Source: a virus. Taken from it: a stretch of DNA of 27,256 nt. The stretch lies in the IMG/VR virus record IMGVR_UViG_3300006927_000060, positions 1-27,256 of that record, one strand, 5' to 3'. Below the pieces are notes generated by a model, which was not told the origin of the DNA, did not search any database, and was given only the letters and a program-made list of their open reading frames with translations. The position numbers were made by a program, and so were the translations under genes. Position 1 is the stretch's first letter, and every line of letters begins with the position of its first letter. Of this stretch, positions 14,425-22,689 are shown piece by piece.

Positions 14425-14875
14425 TAAAAAATCTGTTAATGAAAAAATATCTGATGTGTTTGATGTTGAATATGAAGTTAAAGAATCAAAAGCAATAGAG
14501 AAATCTAAACCTATTGTTGTTTCTGAAGACAGATCAGAAGAAAGACACATCAAAGAAGATTATCGCATAGCACGAGAAAATATGCAGGAATTGATTGGTA
14601 TTGGAAAAGAAGCGATAGACGGAATATTGAAGGTTGCTTACGAGGGAGATTCTCCCAGAGCGTATGAAGTTGCTTCTCAAATGATAAAAAATATTGCTGA
14701 GATAAATCAAGATTTGGTTTCTATTCATAAACAAATGAAAGAAATTAATAAAGAAGAAATTAACATCAGTCAAACAAACAATTCAATTTATGTTGGTTCT
14801 ACAACAGATCTACAGGATCTTATAAATGAAGCAAGAAGTAGAACAAAGGCGATAGTGGATAATAATGGTAAGTAA
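14417..14875 (+). CDS. 16: Small terminase subunit gp16
   Basis: 152 residues, close to T4 gp16 (164). The AGGAAGGAA ribosome site lies inside the gp15 tail. The N-terminal ~50 residues are charged and likely flexible; a central pair of helices follows (ENMQELIGIGKEAIDGIL, then DSPRAYEVASQMIKNIAEIN), with a coiled-coil region (DLVSIHKQMKEINKEE) and a polar tail. The DSPRAYEVASQMI segment is the family's most conserved piece. gp16 forms a ring that recognises viral DNA and stimulates the gp17 motor. It overlaps gp17 by 11 bases, so the two subunits are probably translationally coupled. Confidence 0.87.
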   Translation: MSDKKSVNEKISDVFDVEYEVKESKAIEKSKPIVVSEDRSEERHIKEDYRIARENMQELIGIGKEAIDGILKVAYEGDSPRAYEVASQMIKNIAEINQDLVSIHKQMKEINKEEINISQTNNSIYVGSTTDLQDLINEARSRTKAIVDNNGK

Positions 14876-16523
14876 AAAGGGTGGATATCTCGGCAACGTA
14901 AACTTAAAAGAAGCCGGGGTGAAAATAGAATTCACTAAAGAGCAAGTTGAAGAATATATAAAATGTGCTAAAGATCCTTCTTATTTTATTGAAAAATACA
15001 TCAAAGTGGTTTCTCTTGATGAGGGTCTTATACCGTTTAATCTTTATGATTATCAATCAGAACTTGTGGAAATTGTCCACAACAATCGCTTTGTTATTGC
15101 AAAACTACCAAGACAGAGTGGTAAAAGTTTAACATTCATATCATATATTCTCCATTATGTTCTTTTCAACCAAAACATGAATGTTGCAGTTCTTGCAAAT
15201 AAGCAAGCAACTGCAAAAGAAATCCTAAGTCGATTAAAACTCACATATGAATACCTCCCATTATGGTTGCAACAAGGAATATTAGAATGGAACAAAAATT
15301 CCATTCAATTGGAAAATGGTTCTAAAATTCTTGCATCCTCCACTTCCTCATCAGCAATTCGTGGTGGTTCATTTAATCTCATTTTACTTGATGAATTTGC
15401 CCACGTTCCAAATAATGTAGCAGAAGAATTCTTTAGTTCGGTGTATCCTACCATCAGTGCTGGTCAAACCACAAAGGTGTTCATGGTGTCTACCCCCAAT
15501 GGTTTGAATATGTATTATTACTTCTGGAGGGGGGCCACCAAAAAGGAAGGCGAAAAAGGAAAGAATGAATATAAAGCAATAGAAGTAAATTGGAATGAGG
15601 TTCCTCAATATCCGGGTGGTCCGTTACGAGATGAAAAATGGAAAAATCAGACCATTTCAAACACCAGTGAACATCAATTCAAAATTGAATTTGAATGTCA
15701 ATTTATTGGTAGTCAAAATACTCTAATATCTTCTGAAAAACTAAAAGAATTAACATATTCCGAACCATCCGTAAAAAACAACGACGGATTATGGATATAT
15801 GAAAAGTTTAAAAAAAATCATTCATATTTTATCACAGTAGATACATCTGGTGGACAGGGAGATGATTTTAGTGCCTTTACTGTAATTGATGCCACGGAAA
15901 TGCCTTATAAATTAGTAGCAAGATATCGAAATAATCTTGTATCACCTATGGTATTTCCTACTGCCATTATTGCAGTTGCTAGACAATACAATAATGCACA
16001 TGTGTTGATTGAGGTTAATGGTATTGGTTCACAAGTAGCAGATATTATCCATTATGATCTAGAATATGAAAATCTTCTAAAATGCTCAAATAAGGGAGCA
16101 AAGGGTCAAATTATTTCCTCGGGATTTGGTAAATCTGGAAATACTATGAAAATGGGAGTAACCACAAGTGTCCCTGTTAAAAAAGTTGGTTGTTCTATTT
16201 TAAAAAGTTTAATCGAAGAAGATAAACTAATAATAAAAGATATTGAAATTATTAATGAATTGACCACATTTATTGCAAAAAGACAATCTTTTGAAGCAGA
16301 TGATGGTCACACTGATGACTTAGTAATGAGTTTAGTGATTTTTGGTTGGATGACAAGACAAGATTATTTCAAAGAATTGGTGGACGGAGACATAAGAACT
16401 GACATATATGAAGAAGAACTAGAACGAGTAAACGATGAAATGACACCATTTGGTTTTATATCTTCTGGATCAGAAGATGATGGAGAATGGGACGGAGAAG
16501 ACCGGTGGTATCCCGCACTCTAA
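14865..16523 (+). CDS. 17: Large terminase subunit gp17 (packaging ATPase/nuclease)
   Basis: 552 residues (T4 gp17: 610). N-terminal ATPase domain: Walker A PRQSGKS (82-88), Walker B LILLDE (172-177) followed by FAHVP, and a coupling motif VSTPNG (208-213). C-terminal RNase H-like nuclease domain: first acidic residue in ITVDTSGG (D326), second in VLIEVNG (E383), third in GHTDDLVMSL (D484/D485). All key catalytic residues are present. The protein docks on the portal (gp20), pumps DNA into the prohead and cuts concatemers. It begins inside gp16 and is followed by a 46-base gap with a promoter-like octamer before gp18. No intein or intron is seen, although terminase genes often host them. Confidence 0.95.
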   Translation: MVSKKGGYLGNVNLKEAGVKIEFTKEQVEEYIKCAKDPSYFIEKYIKVVSLDEGLIPFNLYDYQSELVEIVHNNRFVIAKLPRQSGKSLTFISYILHYVLFNQNMNVAVLANKQATAKEILSRLKLTYEYLPLWLQQGILEWNKNSIQLENGSKILASSTSSSAIRGGSFNLILLDEFAHVPNNVAEEFFSSVYPTISAGQTTKVFMVSTPNGLNMYYYFWRGATKKEGEKGKNEYKAIEVNWNEVPQYPGGPLRDEKWKNQTISNTSEHQFKIEFECQFIGSQNTLISSEKLKELTYSEPSVKNNDGLWIYEKFKKNHSYFITVDTSGGQGDDFSAFTVIDATEMPYKLVARYRNNLVSPMVFPTAIIAVARQYNNAHVLIEVNGIGSQVADIIHYDLEYENLLKCSNKGAKGQIISSGFGKSGNTMKMGVTTSVPVKKVGCSILKSLIEEDKLIIKDIEIINELTTFIAKRQSFEADDGHTDDLVMSLVIFGWMTRQDYFKELVDGDIRTDIYEEELERVNDEMTPFGFISSGSEDDGEWDGEDRWYPAL

Positions 16524-16534
16524 ATATCATTTTG

Positions 16535-16542
16535 TCTAAATA
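16535..16542 (+). promoter_or_regulatory. Candidate T4-type late promoter before gp18 (TCTAAATA)
   Basis: TCTAAATA differs at one base from TATAAATA and lies 35 bases before the gp18 start. It overlaps the left arm of a small inverted repeat, CTAAATA (16536-16542) and TATTTAG (16552-16558), whose right arm abuts the gp18 ribosome site AGGAGAG. Confidence 0.4.
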
Positions 16543-16569
16543 ATAGGATTATATTTAGGAGAGAATTAC

Positions 16570-17847
16570 ATGGCTAGACCAAATGTTACAGTAATAATTG
16601 ATGACCAGAGTTTTGTGATTCCGGGAACCGAATCTGGTGGATTGCATAGAGCCGGTTTCATATCTGATAATGCTCTCATTCCTAACTTGGGAACAACCGC
16701 AGAACGAAATAGTGGTATCATGACCATTGGTAGTATGGGTGACTGGTATGGTAGATTGTCCTCTCTTGATCCAATTCAGTCCGGGCTGAGTGCTGGCAAT
16801 GGTGGTAACCATTCGTCAATTAACAGTGGAGGTACTGGTGCTAGATGGCCAGGTGGCCCTACTGGAGCGTGGGAAGGTGAATGGTGGACAGTTCATAATT
16901 ACCTCCAATATGGTGGTGTTGCAGTTGTGGGATCCACTGGTGAAGAAGAAAGCACCGTAGGAGCCTTAGATGCTTTATCAAACAAACAAGTAGCACTGGA
17001 TAGTGTTGTTGCTATGAGTAGCGCAAGAACTGGTTTAACTTTAGGTGGTGTTCTCGTCGGAGCGAAATATTATAGTGTTGTTGGTGATATTGCTAATGTT
17101 AATACGGTAGTTAATGCCAGACTCGATTGTATTGGGGTATATCCACATAAGGAGGGTGAGACTTTAAATGACTCATGGACAGATGCGGCAGCATCCACTT
17201 CTATTACACCAAACGAATACGCTATAGCAGTATATGGAGCAAAGAGATTCTTGGGAACAAGCAATGATGCTGATAATGATGTCAAAGAACTGAATTGTGC
17301 TCCTGATGTGGCTGGATGTTTAGCACGAACAGATAGAGAATCTGAATATTGGTTCTCTCCTGCTGGATTTAAACGAGGTGATATATTAGACAGCATGAGA
17401 TTGGTTTACAATCCAACAGATGCAGAGCAAGATGAGATGTATGCTCAGAAGATCAACCCGGTTGTAACATTCCCGGGCGAAGGAACTGTACTCTTTGGTG
17501 ATAAAACATTAGCAGCCGCGACTTCGACTCTAAGTAGAATTAATGTTTCTAGATTGTTTATATACCTAAAGAAAATTGTTGGTTCTGCTGCACGTTCACT
17601 TCTTTTTGAAATGAATGACGAAGACACCAGAAATGCTTTCGTAAATTCTATTGAGCCTCTACTAGAACGTATAAAGGGCCGACGAGGAGTTTATGATTAT
17701 AAGGTAGTATGTGACGAGAGTAATAACCCTGGAAGTATTGTTGATGTTAATCAATTTGTGGCTGATGTGTTTATTAAACCTACTAAATCTATCAACTTCA
17801 TTAGAATAACATTTACAAACGTTAATACTTCAGTTGATTTAGGCTGA
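16570..17847 (+). CDS. 18: Contractile tail sheath protein gp18 (compact form)
   Basis: 425 residues, TAGGAGAG before the ATG. The conserved C-terminal sheath domain is clear: TSTLSRINVSRLFIYLKK, IEPLLERIKGRRGVYDYKVV and VADVFIKPTKSINFIRITF. The N-terminus (MARPNVTVIIDDQSFVIPG) suits the strand that knits into neighbouring subunits. T4 gp18 is 659 residues and many marine relatives are longer still; here the protruding middle domains seem reduced to a short Gly-rich insertion around 60-100 (GGNHSSINSGGTGARWPGG) and a following core. It polymerises around the gp19 tube and contracts on infection. It ends TGA followed immediately by TAG. gp19 follows after 15 bases. Confidence 0.9.
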   Translation: MARPNVTVIIDDQSFVIPGTESGGLHRAGFISDNALIPNLGTTAERNSGIMTIGSMGDWYGRLSSLDPIQSGLSAGNGGNHSSINSGGTGARWPGGPTGAWEGEWWTVHNYLQYGGVAVVGSTGEEESTVGALDALSNKQVALDSVVAMSSARTGLTLGGVLVGAKYYSVVGDIANVNTVVNARLDCIGVYPHKEGETLNDSWTDAAASTSITPNEYAIAVYGAKRFLGTSNDADNDVKELNCAPDVAGCLARTDRESEYWFSPAGFKRGDILDSMRLVYNPTDAEQDEMYAQKINPVVTFPGEGTVLFGDKTLAAATSTLSRINVSRLFIYLKKIVGSAARSLLFEMNDEDTRNAFVNSIEPLLERIKGRRGVYDYKVVCDESNNPGSIVDVNQFVADVFIKPTKSINFIRITFTNVNTSVDLG

Positions 17848-17862
17848 TAGAAGGAGAGAATT

Positions 17863-18390
17863 ATGCCAATTAGTTCAAATATTGCTGATTTTAGAAGTAG
17901 ATTTAAGGGCGGAAGTCGCCCAAACAGATTTGTTGTGGATGGTAATATCCCAACATCATCTGATGTTGGGGAATCTAACTTCTTAATTAAGGCTACAACC
18001 CTACCTCCTTCAACAGTTAGTATCATTCCTGTTCCTTTCCGTGGACGAATCTTGAAAGTTCCTGGAGATAGAATGTTCATGGAGTGGGATATTGTTGTTC
18101 TTGATGACCCAAAAACCAGAGATTTAAGAAAAGAATTTTTGGAATGGTCCCATGCAATAAATTCGCATTCAGGTAACTTAATAAACCACCAAGACTTCTT
18201 TAGCCAGTGGACAGTCACTCAATTAGATCATAATGATGACAGCGAAATTCCTGGTCGAAGACTTGTATTACACAATTGTTGGCCAGTTGAAGTATCTGGT
18301 GTTGAGTTAACTCACGATGTTCCAAATACATTGGTTGAGTGGTCTGTGAGGATAGCGTATGATTTCTGGACAGCAGAGGGCATTGAGTGA
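17863..18390 (+). CDS. 19: Tail tube protein gp19
   Basis: 175 residues (T4 gp19: 163), strong AAGGAGAG site. Family features: N-terminal SSNIADFRSRFKGGSRPNRF, FLIKATTLPPSTVSIIPVPF, RMFMEWDIVVLDD and a C-terminal NTLVEWSVRIAYDFW. gp19 forms stacked hexameric rings making the rigid inner tube through which DNA passes. Position between sheath and portal is canonical. It ends TGA and is followed by a 48-base gap with a TATACATA octamer and a palindrome. Confidence 0.93.
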   Translation: MPISSNIADFRSRFKGGSRPNRFVVDGNIPTSSDVGESNFLIKATTLPPSTVSIIPVPFRGRILKVPGDRMFMEWDIVVLDDPKTRDLRKEFLEWSHAINSHSGNLINHQDFFSQWTVTQLDHNDDSEIPGRRLVLHNCWPVEVSGVELTHDVPNTLVEWSVRIAYDFWTAEGIE

Positions 18391-18398
18391 TATACATA
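18391..18398 (+). promoter_or_regulatory. Candidate T4-type late promoter before gp20 (TATACATA)
   Basis: Identical octamer to those before gp13 and gp22, immediately after the gp19 stop and 48 bases before the portal start. Confidence 0.45.
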
Positions 18399-18412
18399 TT
18401 AGTATACTAATA
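18397..18412. repeat. Perfect 16-base palindrome in the gp19-gp20 gap
   Basis: TATTAGTATACTAATA is fully self-complementary and overlaps the end of the TATACATA octamer by two bases. It has no T-tract and is AT-rich, so it is a poor terminator; it could be an operator-like site or a chance AT palindrome. Confidence 0.5.
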
Positions 18413-18438
18413 GAAATATAATATGGAGTTTTTGAAAA

Positions 18439-19962
18439 ATGCCTATAGACCTCTTTGGATTTAACTTTGGAAAAAAGAAAACCAGCAAAAAGGTTTCGGA
18501 AGAAATTCCGAAATCTTTTGTTGCACCGGATAGTTATGATGGTGCATTTACTGTAGAAACAGGTGGTTTCTTTGGGACATATGTTGATTTTTCAGGTTCT
18601 ATCCGAGACGAAAATCAATTAATCAATCGCTATCGCTCCTTGGCTTTATATCCAGAATGCGACAGTGCTATTGAAGATATTGTAAACGAAGCAATCGTTG
18701 CGGATAAAAGCAAAAATATGATCAATATTGATTTAGATAATATTAATCTATCTGATAATATTAAATCTAAAATAACCGCAGAATTTAAAAATGTATTCAA
18801 TACACTAGACTTTAAAAATAAAGGTCATGAAATTTTTAGACGATGGTATATCGATAGTAAAGTTTATTATCATGTAATATTAGACAATAAGAATCCCCTA
18901 AGAGGAATTTTAGAACTTAGACCCATTGATCCTGTAAAAATTAAAAAAATAAGAAAAATTGAAAAGAAGCACGATAGAAATTATACCAACACAGGTAATG
19001 TCCCACTCATCAATAATATAGATGAATTCTTTGTTTATACTAATACGGATAAAGATTCCATATATCAAACTACAAGTTCTGGTATAAAAATTCATAAAGA
19101 TTCTATTATCTACTCCCATTCTGGTGTTGTGGATTCTTCTTCTAAAAAGGTTGTAGGATACCTACAAAAAGCATTACGTCCTCTTAATATGCTTAGACAA
19201 ATTGAAGATGCTGTTGTAATTTATCGTATATCTCGCGCACCAGAAAGAAGAATTTTCTATATCGACGTTGGTAATCTACCAAAACATAAAGCCGAACAAT
19301 ATATTCGTGGTATTATGAATAAATATCGAAATAAATTAGTATATGATTCTGCTACTGGTGAAGTTAGAGATGACAGACAGCATCTTCATATGTTAGAAGA
19401 TTTTTGGCTTCCTAGAAGAGAGGGCGGTAGGGGAACTGAAATTCAAACCTTAAGTGGTGGTGAGAATTTGGGTGAAATGGATGATGTAGATTATCTACTT
19501 CGGAAATTATACAAATCATTAAATGTTCCTATATCTCGTCTTGAATCTGAAAATGGATTCAATATGGGTCGTTCTGCTGAAATTACTCGGGATGAAGTTA
19601 AATTTTATAAATTCATAGACAGGCTTCAGCATCGATTTTCTGCTCTATTTTTGGATATTCTTCGTATTCAATTGCTGTGTAAAGGAATAATCACAGAAAA
19701 TGATTGGAAGGGAATAAAACAAGATATTTCTTTTATTTGGAATAAAGATAATTATTTCTCAGAACTTAAAGAAAATGAACTCATAAGAGAACGTCTTGAT
19801 ATGCTAAATATATTAAATGAATACATAGGTAGTTACTATTCTGTTAATTGGATAAGAAGAACCATTCTCAAACAAGACGATTTTGAAATAGAACAAATGG
19901 ACAAAGAAATCGAAAAAGAACGAGAAATGGGATTAATACAAGACCAAGAGGAAGAGATCTAA
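18439..19962 (+). CDS. 20: Portal vertex protein gp20
   Basis: 507 residues (T4 gp20: 524). Strong family segments: FFGTYVDFSGSIRDENQLINRYR, YPECDSAIEDIVNEAIV, IYRISRAPERRIFYIDVGNLP, AEQYIRGIMNKYRNKLVYD, EDFWLPRREGGRGTEI, and VPISRLESENGFNMGRSAEITRDE. The dodecameric portal sits at the unique head vertex, initiates prohead assembly with the core, docks gp17 during packaging and later holds gp13/14. The ribosome site GGAG lies 10 bases upstream. An earlier ATG at 18423 is out of frame. The gene ends TAA one base before the next ATG, so it is likely coupled to the core-protein gene. Confidence 0.95.
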   Translation: MPIDLFGFNFGKKKTSKKVSEEIPKSFVAPDSYDGAFTVETGGFFGTYVDFSGSIRDENQLINRYRSLALYPECDSAIEDIVNEAIVADKSKNMINIDLDNINLSDNIKSKITAEFKNVFNTLDFKNKGHEIFRRWYIDSKVYYHVILDNKNPLRGILELRPIDPVKIKKIRKIEKKHDRNYTNTGNVPLINNIDEFFVYTNTDKDSIYQTTSSGIKIHKDSIIYSHSGVVDSSSKKVVGYLQKALRPLNMLRQIEDAVVIYRISRAPERRIFYIDVGNLPKHKAEQYIRGIMNKYRNKLVYDSATGEVRDDRQHLHMLEDFWLPRREGGRGTEIQTLSGGENLGEMDDVDYLLRKLYKSLNVPISRLESENGFNMGRSAEITRDEVKFYKFIDRLQHRFSALFLDILRIQLLCKGIITENDWKGIKQDISFIWNKDNYFSELKENELIRERLDMLNILNEYIGSYYSVNWIRRTILKQDDFEIEQMDKEIEKEREMGLIQDQEEEI

Positions 19963-19963
19963 T

Positions 19964-20590
19964 ATGAACGAAAAGATTAAAAATATGTTGGAATTTATGG
20001 TCCATGATAATGTGGACGAATTTAAGGATCATTTTGACATCGCCCTGAAAGAAAAGGCTTCAAGCCATATCCAAAATATATCTAAAAATGTCTCTAGAGA
20101 TTTATTCAAAGATGTTCAAACAAATGAAGATTATGGCCGAAGTGGTATTAACACTGGTGTATATAAATTTGAGGATGAAAATGAAGCAACTAAATTTTTT
20201 GAATCTGCCATTAATGCTGGAATTTCCAAGAAAGATTTAAATGTTGCTGGAAGTGAAGTCCATGTTGGTGATATTTCTGATTCTGATATGGAAGAAACTT
20301 TATATGAATTAGCAAAGCAAATGAATGCTTCATTTACTGAAGAGAATAATTCATTCGCTTCAATAATTAATGCAGTTATAACTGAAAATAATGATATGTT
20401 TGTGTATACGCACAATGATGATAAAATTAAACTGACACCATATATTGTAGAAAATATAATAACACTCCATGATGGTTTAAACTTAGAGAATCAAAAAATT
20501 CTAAGAAATTCAATATTTGAAGACCGAAATTCATTTGATAGAATAGTCAATTTTGCAAAACAATATTCATCCAAGGGGACAGTATCATGA
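19964..20590 (+). CDS. Putative prohead core protein (in gp67 position)
   Basis: 208 residues. It lies between portal and protease, where T4 has the small core proteins gp67 and gp68, but it is longer than either (about 80 and 141). The first ~45 residues (NMLEFMVHDNVDEFKDHFDIAL, then KEKASSHIQN) form a helix-turn-helix pattern I recognise from marine T4-like prohead core proteins, and the same pattern opens the next gene. The remainder is acidic and helical with a middle GVYKFEDENEATKFFESAI segment. Inferred role: internal prohead scaffold component, later degraded by gp21. Start has AGAGGAAGAG upstream; the stop overlaps the next start (ATGA). Confidence 0.6.
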   Translation: MNEKIKNMLEFMVHDNVDEFKDHFDIALKEKASSHIQNISKNVSRDLFKDVQTNEDYGRSGINTGVYKFEDENEATKFFESAINAGISKKDLNVAGSEVHVGDISDSDMEETLYELAKQMNASFTEENNSFASIINAVITENNDMFVYTHNDDKIKLTPYIVENIITLHDGLNLENQKILRNSIFEDRNSFDRIVNFAKQYSSKGTVS

Positions 20591-20970
20591 CTTCAACTAA
20601 AAATATAATTGAAAATATATTAGATGAAAATATAATTTCTGCCAAAAAAAATATATCAAACATTTTATATTCTAAAATGTCGTCTATTTTAGAACAAAAA
20701 TGGGAAAATTATATTCCATTGATTTTTTCCCCTAAAGTAGAAAACAATGAGGATATTAATGAGGATGTTGCTGCTTCTCTTCTTTCTGTTCTTGATAATG
20801 TCCTTACAGAAAAGAAACGAGAATACAGAGACAGAGAAACGATATATGGTATTCCTAAAGATGAATATATGAAATTGACTGATGATATGAAAAGGAAGGT
20901 TAAAGAGCGTTTCTATTTTGAAAAAGACCGAGAAAAGAAGACAAGGTCTCGTCATAGGGGTAAAAGATGA
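20587..20970 (+). CDS. Putative prohead core protein (in gp68 position), basic C-terminus
   Basis: 127 residues, near T4 gp68 in size (141) and place. N-terminal residues 3-45 follow the same pattern as the preceding protein (KNIIENILDEN ... LYSKMSSILEQ). The C-terminal ~35 residues are strongly basic (MKRKVKERFYF, EKKTRSRHRGKR), which could bind DNA or the acidic scaffold gp22. It has an AAGGGGA ribosome site, overlaps the gene before by ATGA, and overlaps gp21 by ATGA. Function inferred from position and shape only. Confidence 0.6.
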   Translation: MTSTKNIIENILDENIISAKKNISNILYSKMSSILEQKWENYIPLIFSPKVENNEDINEDVAASLLSVLDNVLTEKKREYRDRETIYGIPKDEYMKLTDDMKRKVKERFYFEKDREKKTRSRHRGKR

Positions 20971-21614
20971 AACTAATAACTGAGATGACAGAAGATGTTG
21001 AATTCCTTACTGAAAAGGAAGAAAATGGTGAAAAACATTATTTCATTAATGGTGTTTTTATGCAAGCCGAACAAAAAAATAGAAATGGGAGAGTATATCC
21101 TAGTTCGATTTTAATGAATGAGGTCAAAAGATACAATTCTGAATACGTCAATAAAAATAGAGCACTTGGTGAATTGAACCACCCACAAGGTCCAACAGTT
21201 AATCTTGACAGAGTATCTCATATGATTAAAGAACTTAATAGTTCTGGAAATGATGTTGTTGGTAAAGCCAAAATTATGAACACCCCTATGGGTAAAATTG
21301 TGCAAAATCTCATGACTGAGGGAGCAAAATTGGGGGTGTCTTCTAGGGGGATGGGTTCTTTAAAATTAAATACTGAGGGCATCAACGAAGTTCAAAAAGA
21401 TTTCTTGTTATCCGCTATTGATATAGTAGCAGATCCATCTGCTCCTGGAGCCTTTGTCGAAGGCATCATGGAAGGTAAAGAGTGGATATGGGATAATGGT
21501 ATTCTTAAGGAAAAAACCATAAATGAATACTGTCAATTAATCCGTAAATCGAATCGTGTGAATCTAGAAGAAAGATGTCTAGATGCATTCAAGGATTTTC
21601 TATCAAAAATCTAA
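20967..21614 (+). CDS. 21: Prohead maturation protease gp21
   Basis: 215 residues (T4 gp21: 212). Serine protease of the herpesvirus-assemblin-like fold: catalytic His72 in GELNHPQGP, catalytic Ser in LGVSSRGMG (S125 or S126), and conserved IDIVADPSAPGAFVEG (~151-166). NRNGRVYP (39-45) is also typical. It is made inside the prohead, cleaves gp22, other core proteins and the N-terminus of gp23 at Leu/Ile-x-Glu sites, and destroys itself. It starts inside the previous gene (ATGA overlap). The stop is followed by a 39-base gap with a TATACATA octamer. Confidence 0.93.
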   Translation: MKLITEMTEDVEFLTEKEENGEKHYFINGVFMQAEQKNRNGRVYPSSILMNEVKRYNSEYVNKNRALGELNHPQGPTVNLDRVSHMIKELNSSGNDVVGKAKIMNTPMGKIVQNLMTEGAKLGVSSRGMGSLKLNTEGINEVQKDFLLSAIDIVADPSAPGAFVEGIMEGKEWIWDNGILKEKTINEYCQLIRKSNRVNLEERCLDAFKDFLSKI

Positions 21615-21618
21615 TTAT

Positions 21619-21626
21619 TATACATA
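21619..21626 (+). promoter_or_regulatory. Candidate T4-type late promoter before gp22 (TATACATA)
   Basis: Third identical TATACATA, 35 bases before the preferred gp22 start. Scaffold and capsid protein are needed in large amounts, so an extra promoter here makes sense. Confidence 0.5.
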
Positions 21627-21653
21627 AAATGACAAATATAGGAGTTGTTTCTT

Positions 21654-22679
21654 ATGTCCGAAAACGTTAATGAAAATAAACCACAAGAAAGCAATACTGT
21701 GAGAGCAGTTGCTGATTTTATAACATCAAAATACTCTAAAATGAATGAGGCTGAGGGTGTTGCCGTGGAAATGGATGCTGAGGGCAAGTCCTCGTTTGAT
21801 GCAGAAGGTAAGGGTCCAATGCTTCCGGATCCTATAAATGCTGATTCTAATAAGAATAAAAGTACCTTAAGTCCAAAGAAAGCCGAAGCATCTTCTTCTG
21901 ATGCTGAGGAAGATGATGTTGATGAAACCAGAAAAGAACATCTAGAAGTTCTCTTTGCTGGTGAAGAACTTAGTGAAGAATTTAAGGAGAAGGCAGGAAC
22001 CATTTTCGAAGCCGTCATCTCTGAAAGGGTGTCAGAAATTGAAAATGCTATACTGGAAAATTATGAAAAACAACTTACAGAAAATACCGAAACGATATTA
22101 AATGATCTATCAGAAAAGTTAGATGATTATTTAAATTATGTCGTAGAGGAATGGTTAAAAGAAAACGAATTAGTAGTTGAAAATGGTATTCGCTCTGATG
22201 TTACTGAGAACTTCATTCTTGGTATGAGAACCTTATTCGAAGAAAACTACATTGATGTTCCCTCTGAGAAGTATGATCTATTGGATGGTCTCTTTGAGCA
22301 AAATGAATTGCTTGAAACTTCTCTAAACGAACACATGCACACAAATAAAGAATTAATCAATGAACTCAATAGACTTGCTAAAGTGGAAGTCTTTGCAGAG
22401 GTTGCTGATGGTTTAGCATCTACTGATGTTGAGCGTCTTGCGACCCTCACAGAAAGCATTTCTGATGAAACTGATATTGATGATTTTAAAAGCAAAATAA
22501 CAACTCTTCGTGAAAGTTACTTCTCTGGAGAAGAAATTCCATTACCTTCTGGTACAGTGGTAGAAGAACTTAACGAAGAAAGCACAGACAGTCGTATAAG
22601 TGGAGGTTCTCAACCTTCCGCTATGGACAAGTATGTTAACACAATTGGCCGTCATTCGAAGGCTAACAAGGTATCATAA
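21654..22679 (+). CDS. 22: Prohead core scaffolding protein gp22
   Basis: 341 residues from the ATG at 21654 (MSENVNENK); an upstream TTG at 21645 would add three residues but sits only 1 base from the TAGGAG site, while the ATG has ideal 9-base spacing. T4 gp22 is 269. The protein is very acidic and mostly helical. It opens with a region containing AVADFITSKYSKMNEAE, then a Ser/Asp/Lys linker (~60-90), then FKEKAGTIFEAVISERV and long coiled-coil-like helices (LENYEKQLTEN, LDDYLNYVVEEWLKEN), and a C-terminal tail. Many Leu/Ile-x-Glu sites fit cleavage by gp21. It fills the prohead and dictates its shape. Its 3' end is 10 bases from gp23. Confidence 0.87.
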   Translation: MSENVNENKPQESNTVRAVADFITSKYSKMNEAEGVAVEMDAEGKSSFDAEGKGPMLPDPINADSNKNKSTLSPKKAEASSSDAEEDDVDETRKEHLEVLFAGEELSEEFKEKAGTIFEAVISERVSEIENAILENYEKQLTENTETILNDLSEKLDDYLNYVVEEWLKENELVVENGIRSDVTENFILGMRTLFEENYIDVPSEKYDLLDGLFEQNELLETSLNEHMHTNKELINELNRLAKVEVFAEVADGLASTDVERLATLTESISDETDIDDFKSKITTLRESYFSGEEIPLPSGTVVEELNEESTDSRISGGSQPSAMDKYVNTIGRHSKANKVS

Positions 22680-22689
22680 GGAGAAAAAA

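Noticed and set aside
14820-14828. TATAAATG inside gp16 as a late promoter for gp17
   Set aside because: It lies in coding sequence, is an imperfect match, and gp17 overlaps gp16 and is likely co-translated.
17070-17396. Minus-strand open frame opposite gp18 (108 codons)
   Set aside because: Shadow of a strongly supported sheath gene; no independent start signal and no gene on that strand nearby.
21645-21647. TTG start for gp22
   Set aside because: Only 1 base separates it from the TAGGAG site; ATG 21654 has proper spacing.
22600-22689. Upstream start for gp23 inside gp22
   Set aside because: The added 30 residues do not resemble gp23, while ATG 22690 has an ideal AAGGAG and a family-like N-terminus.
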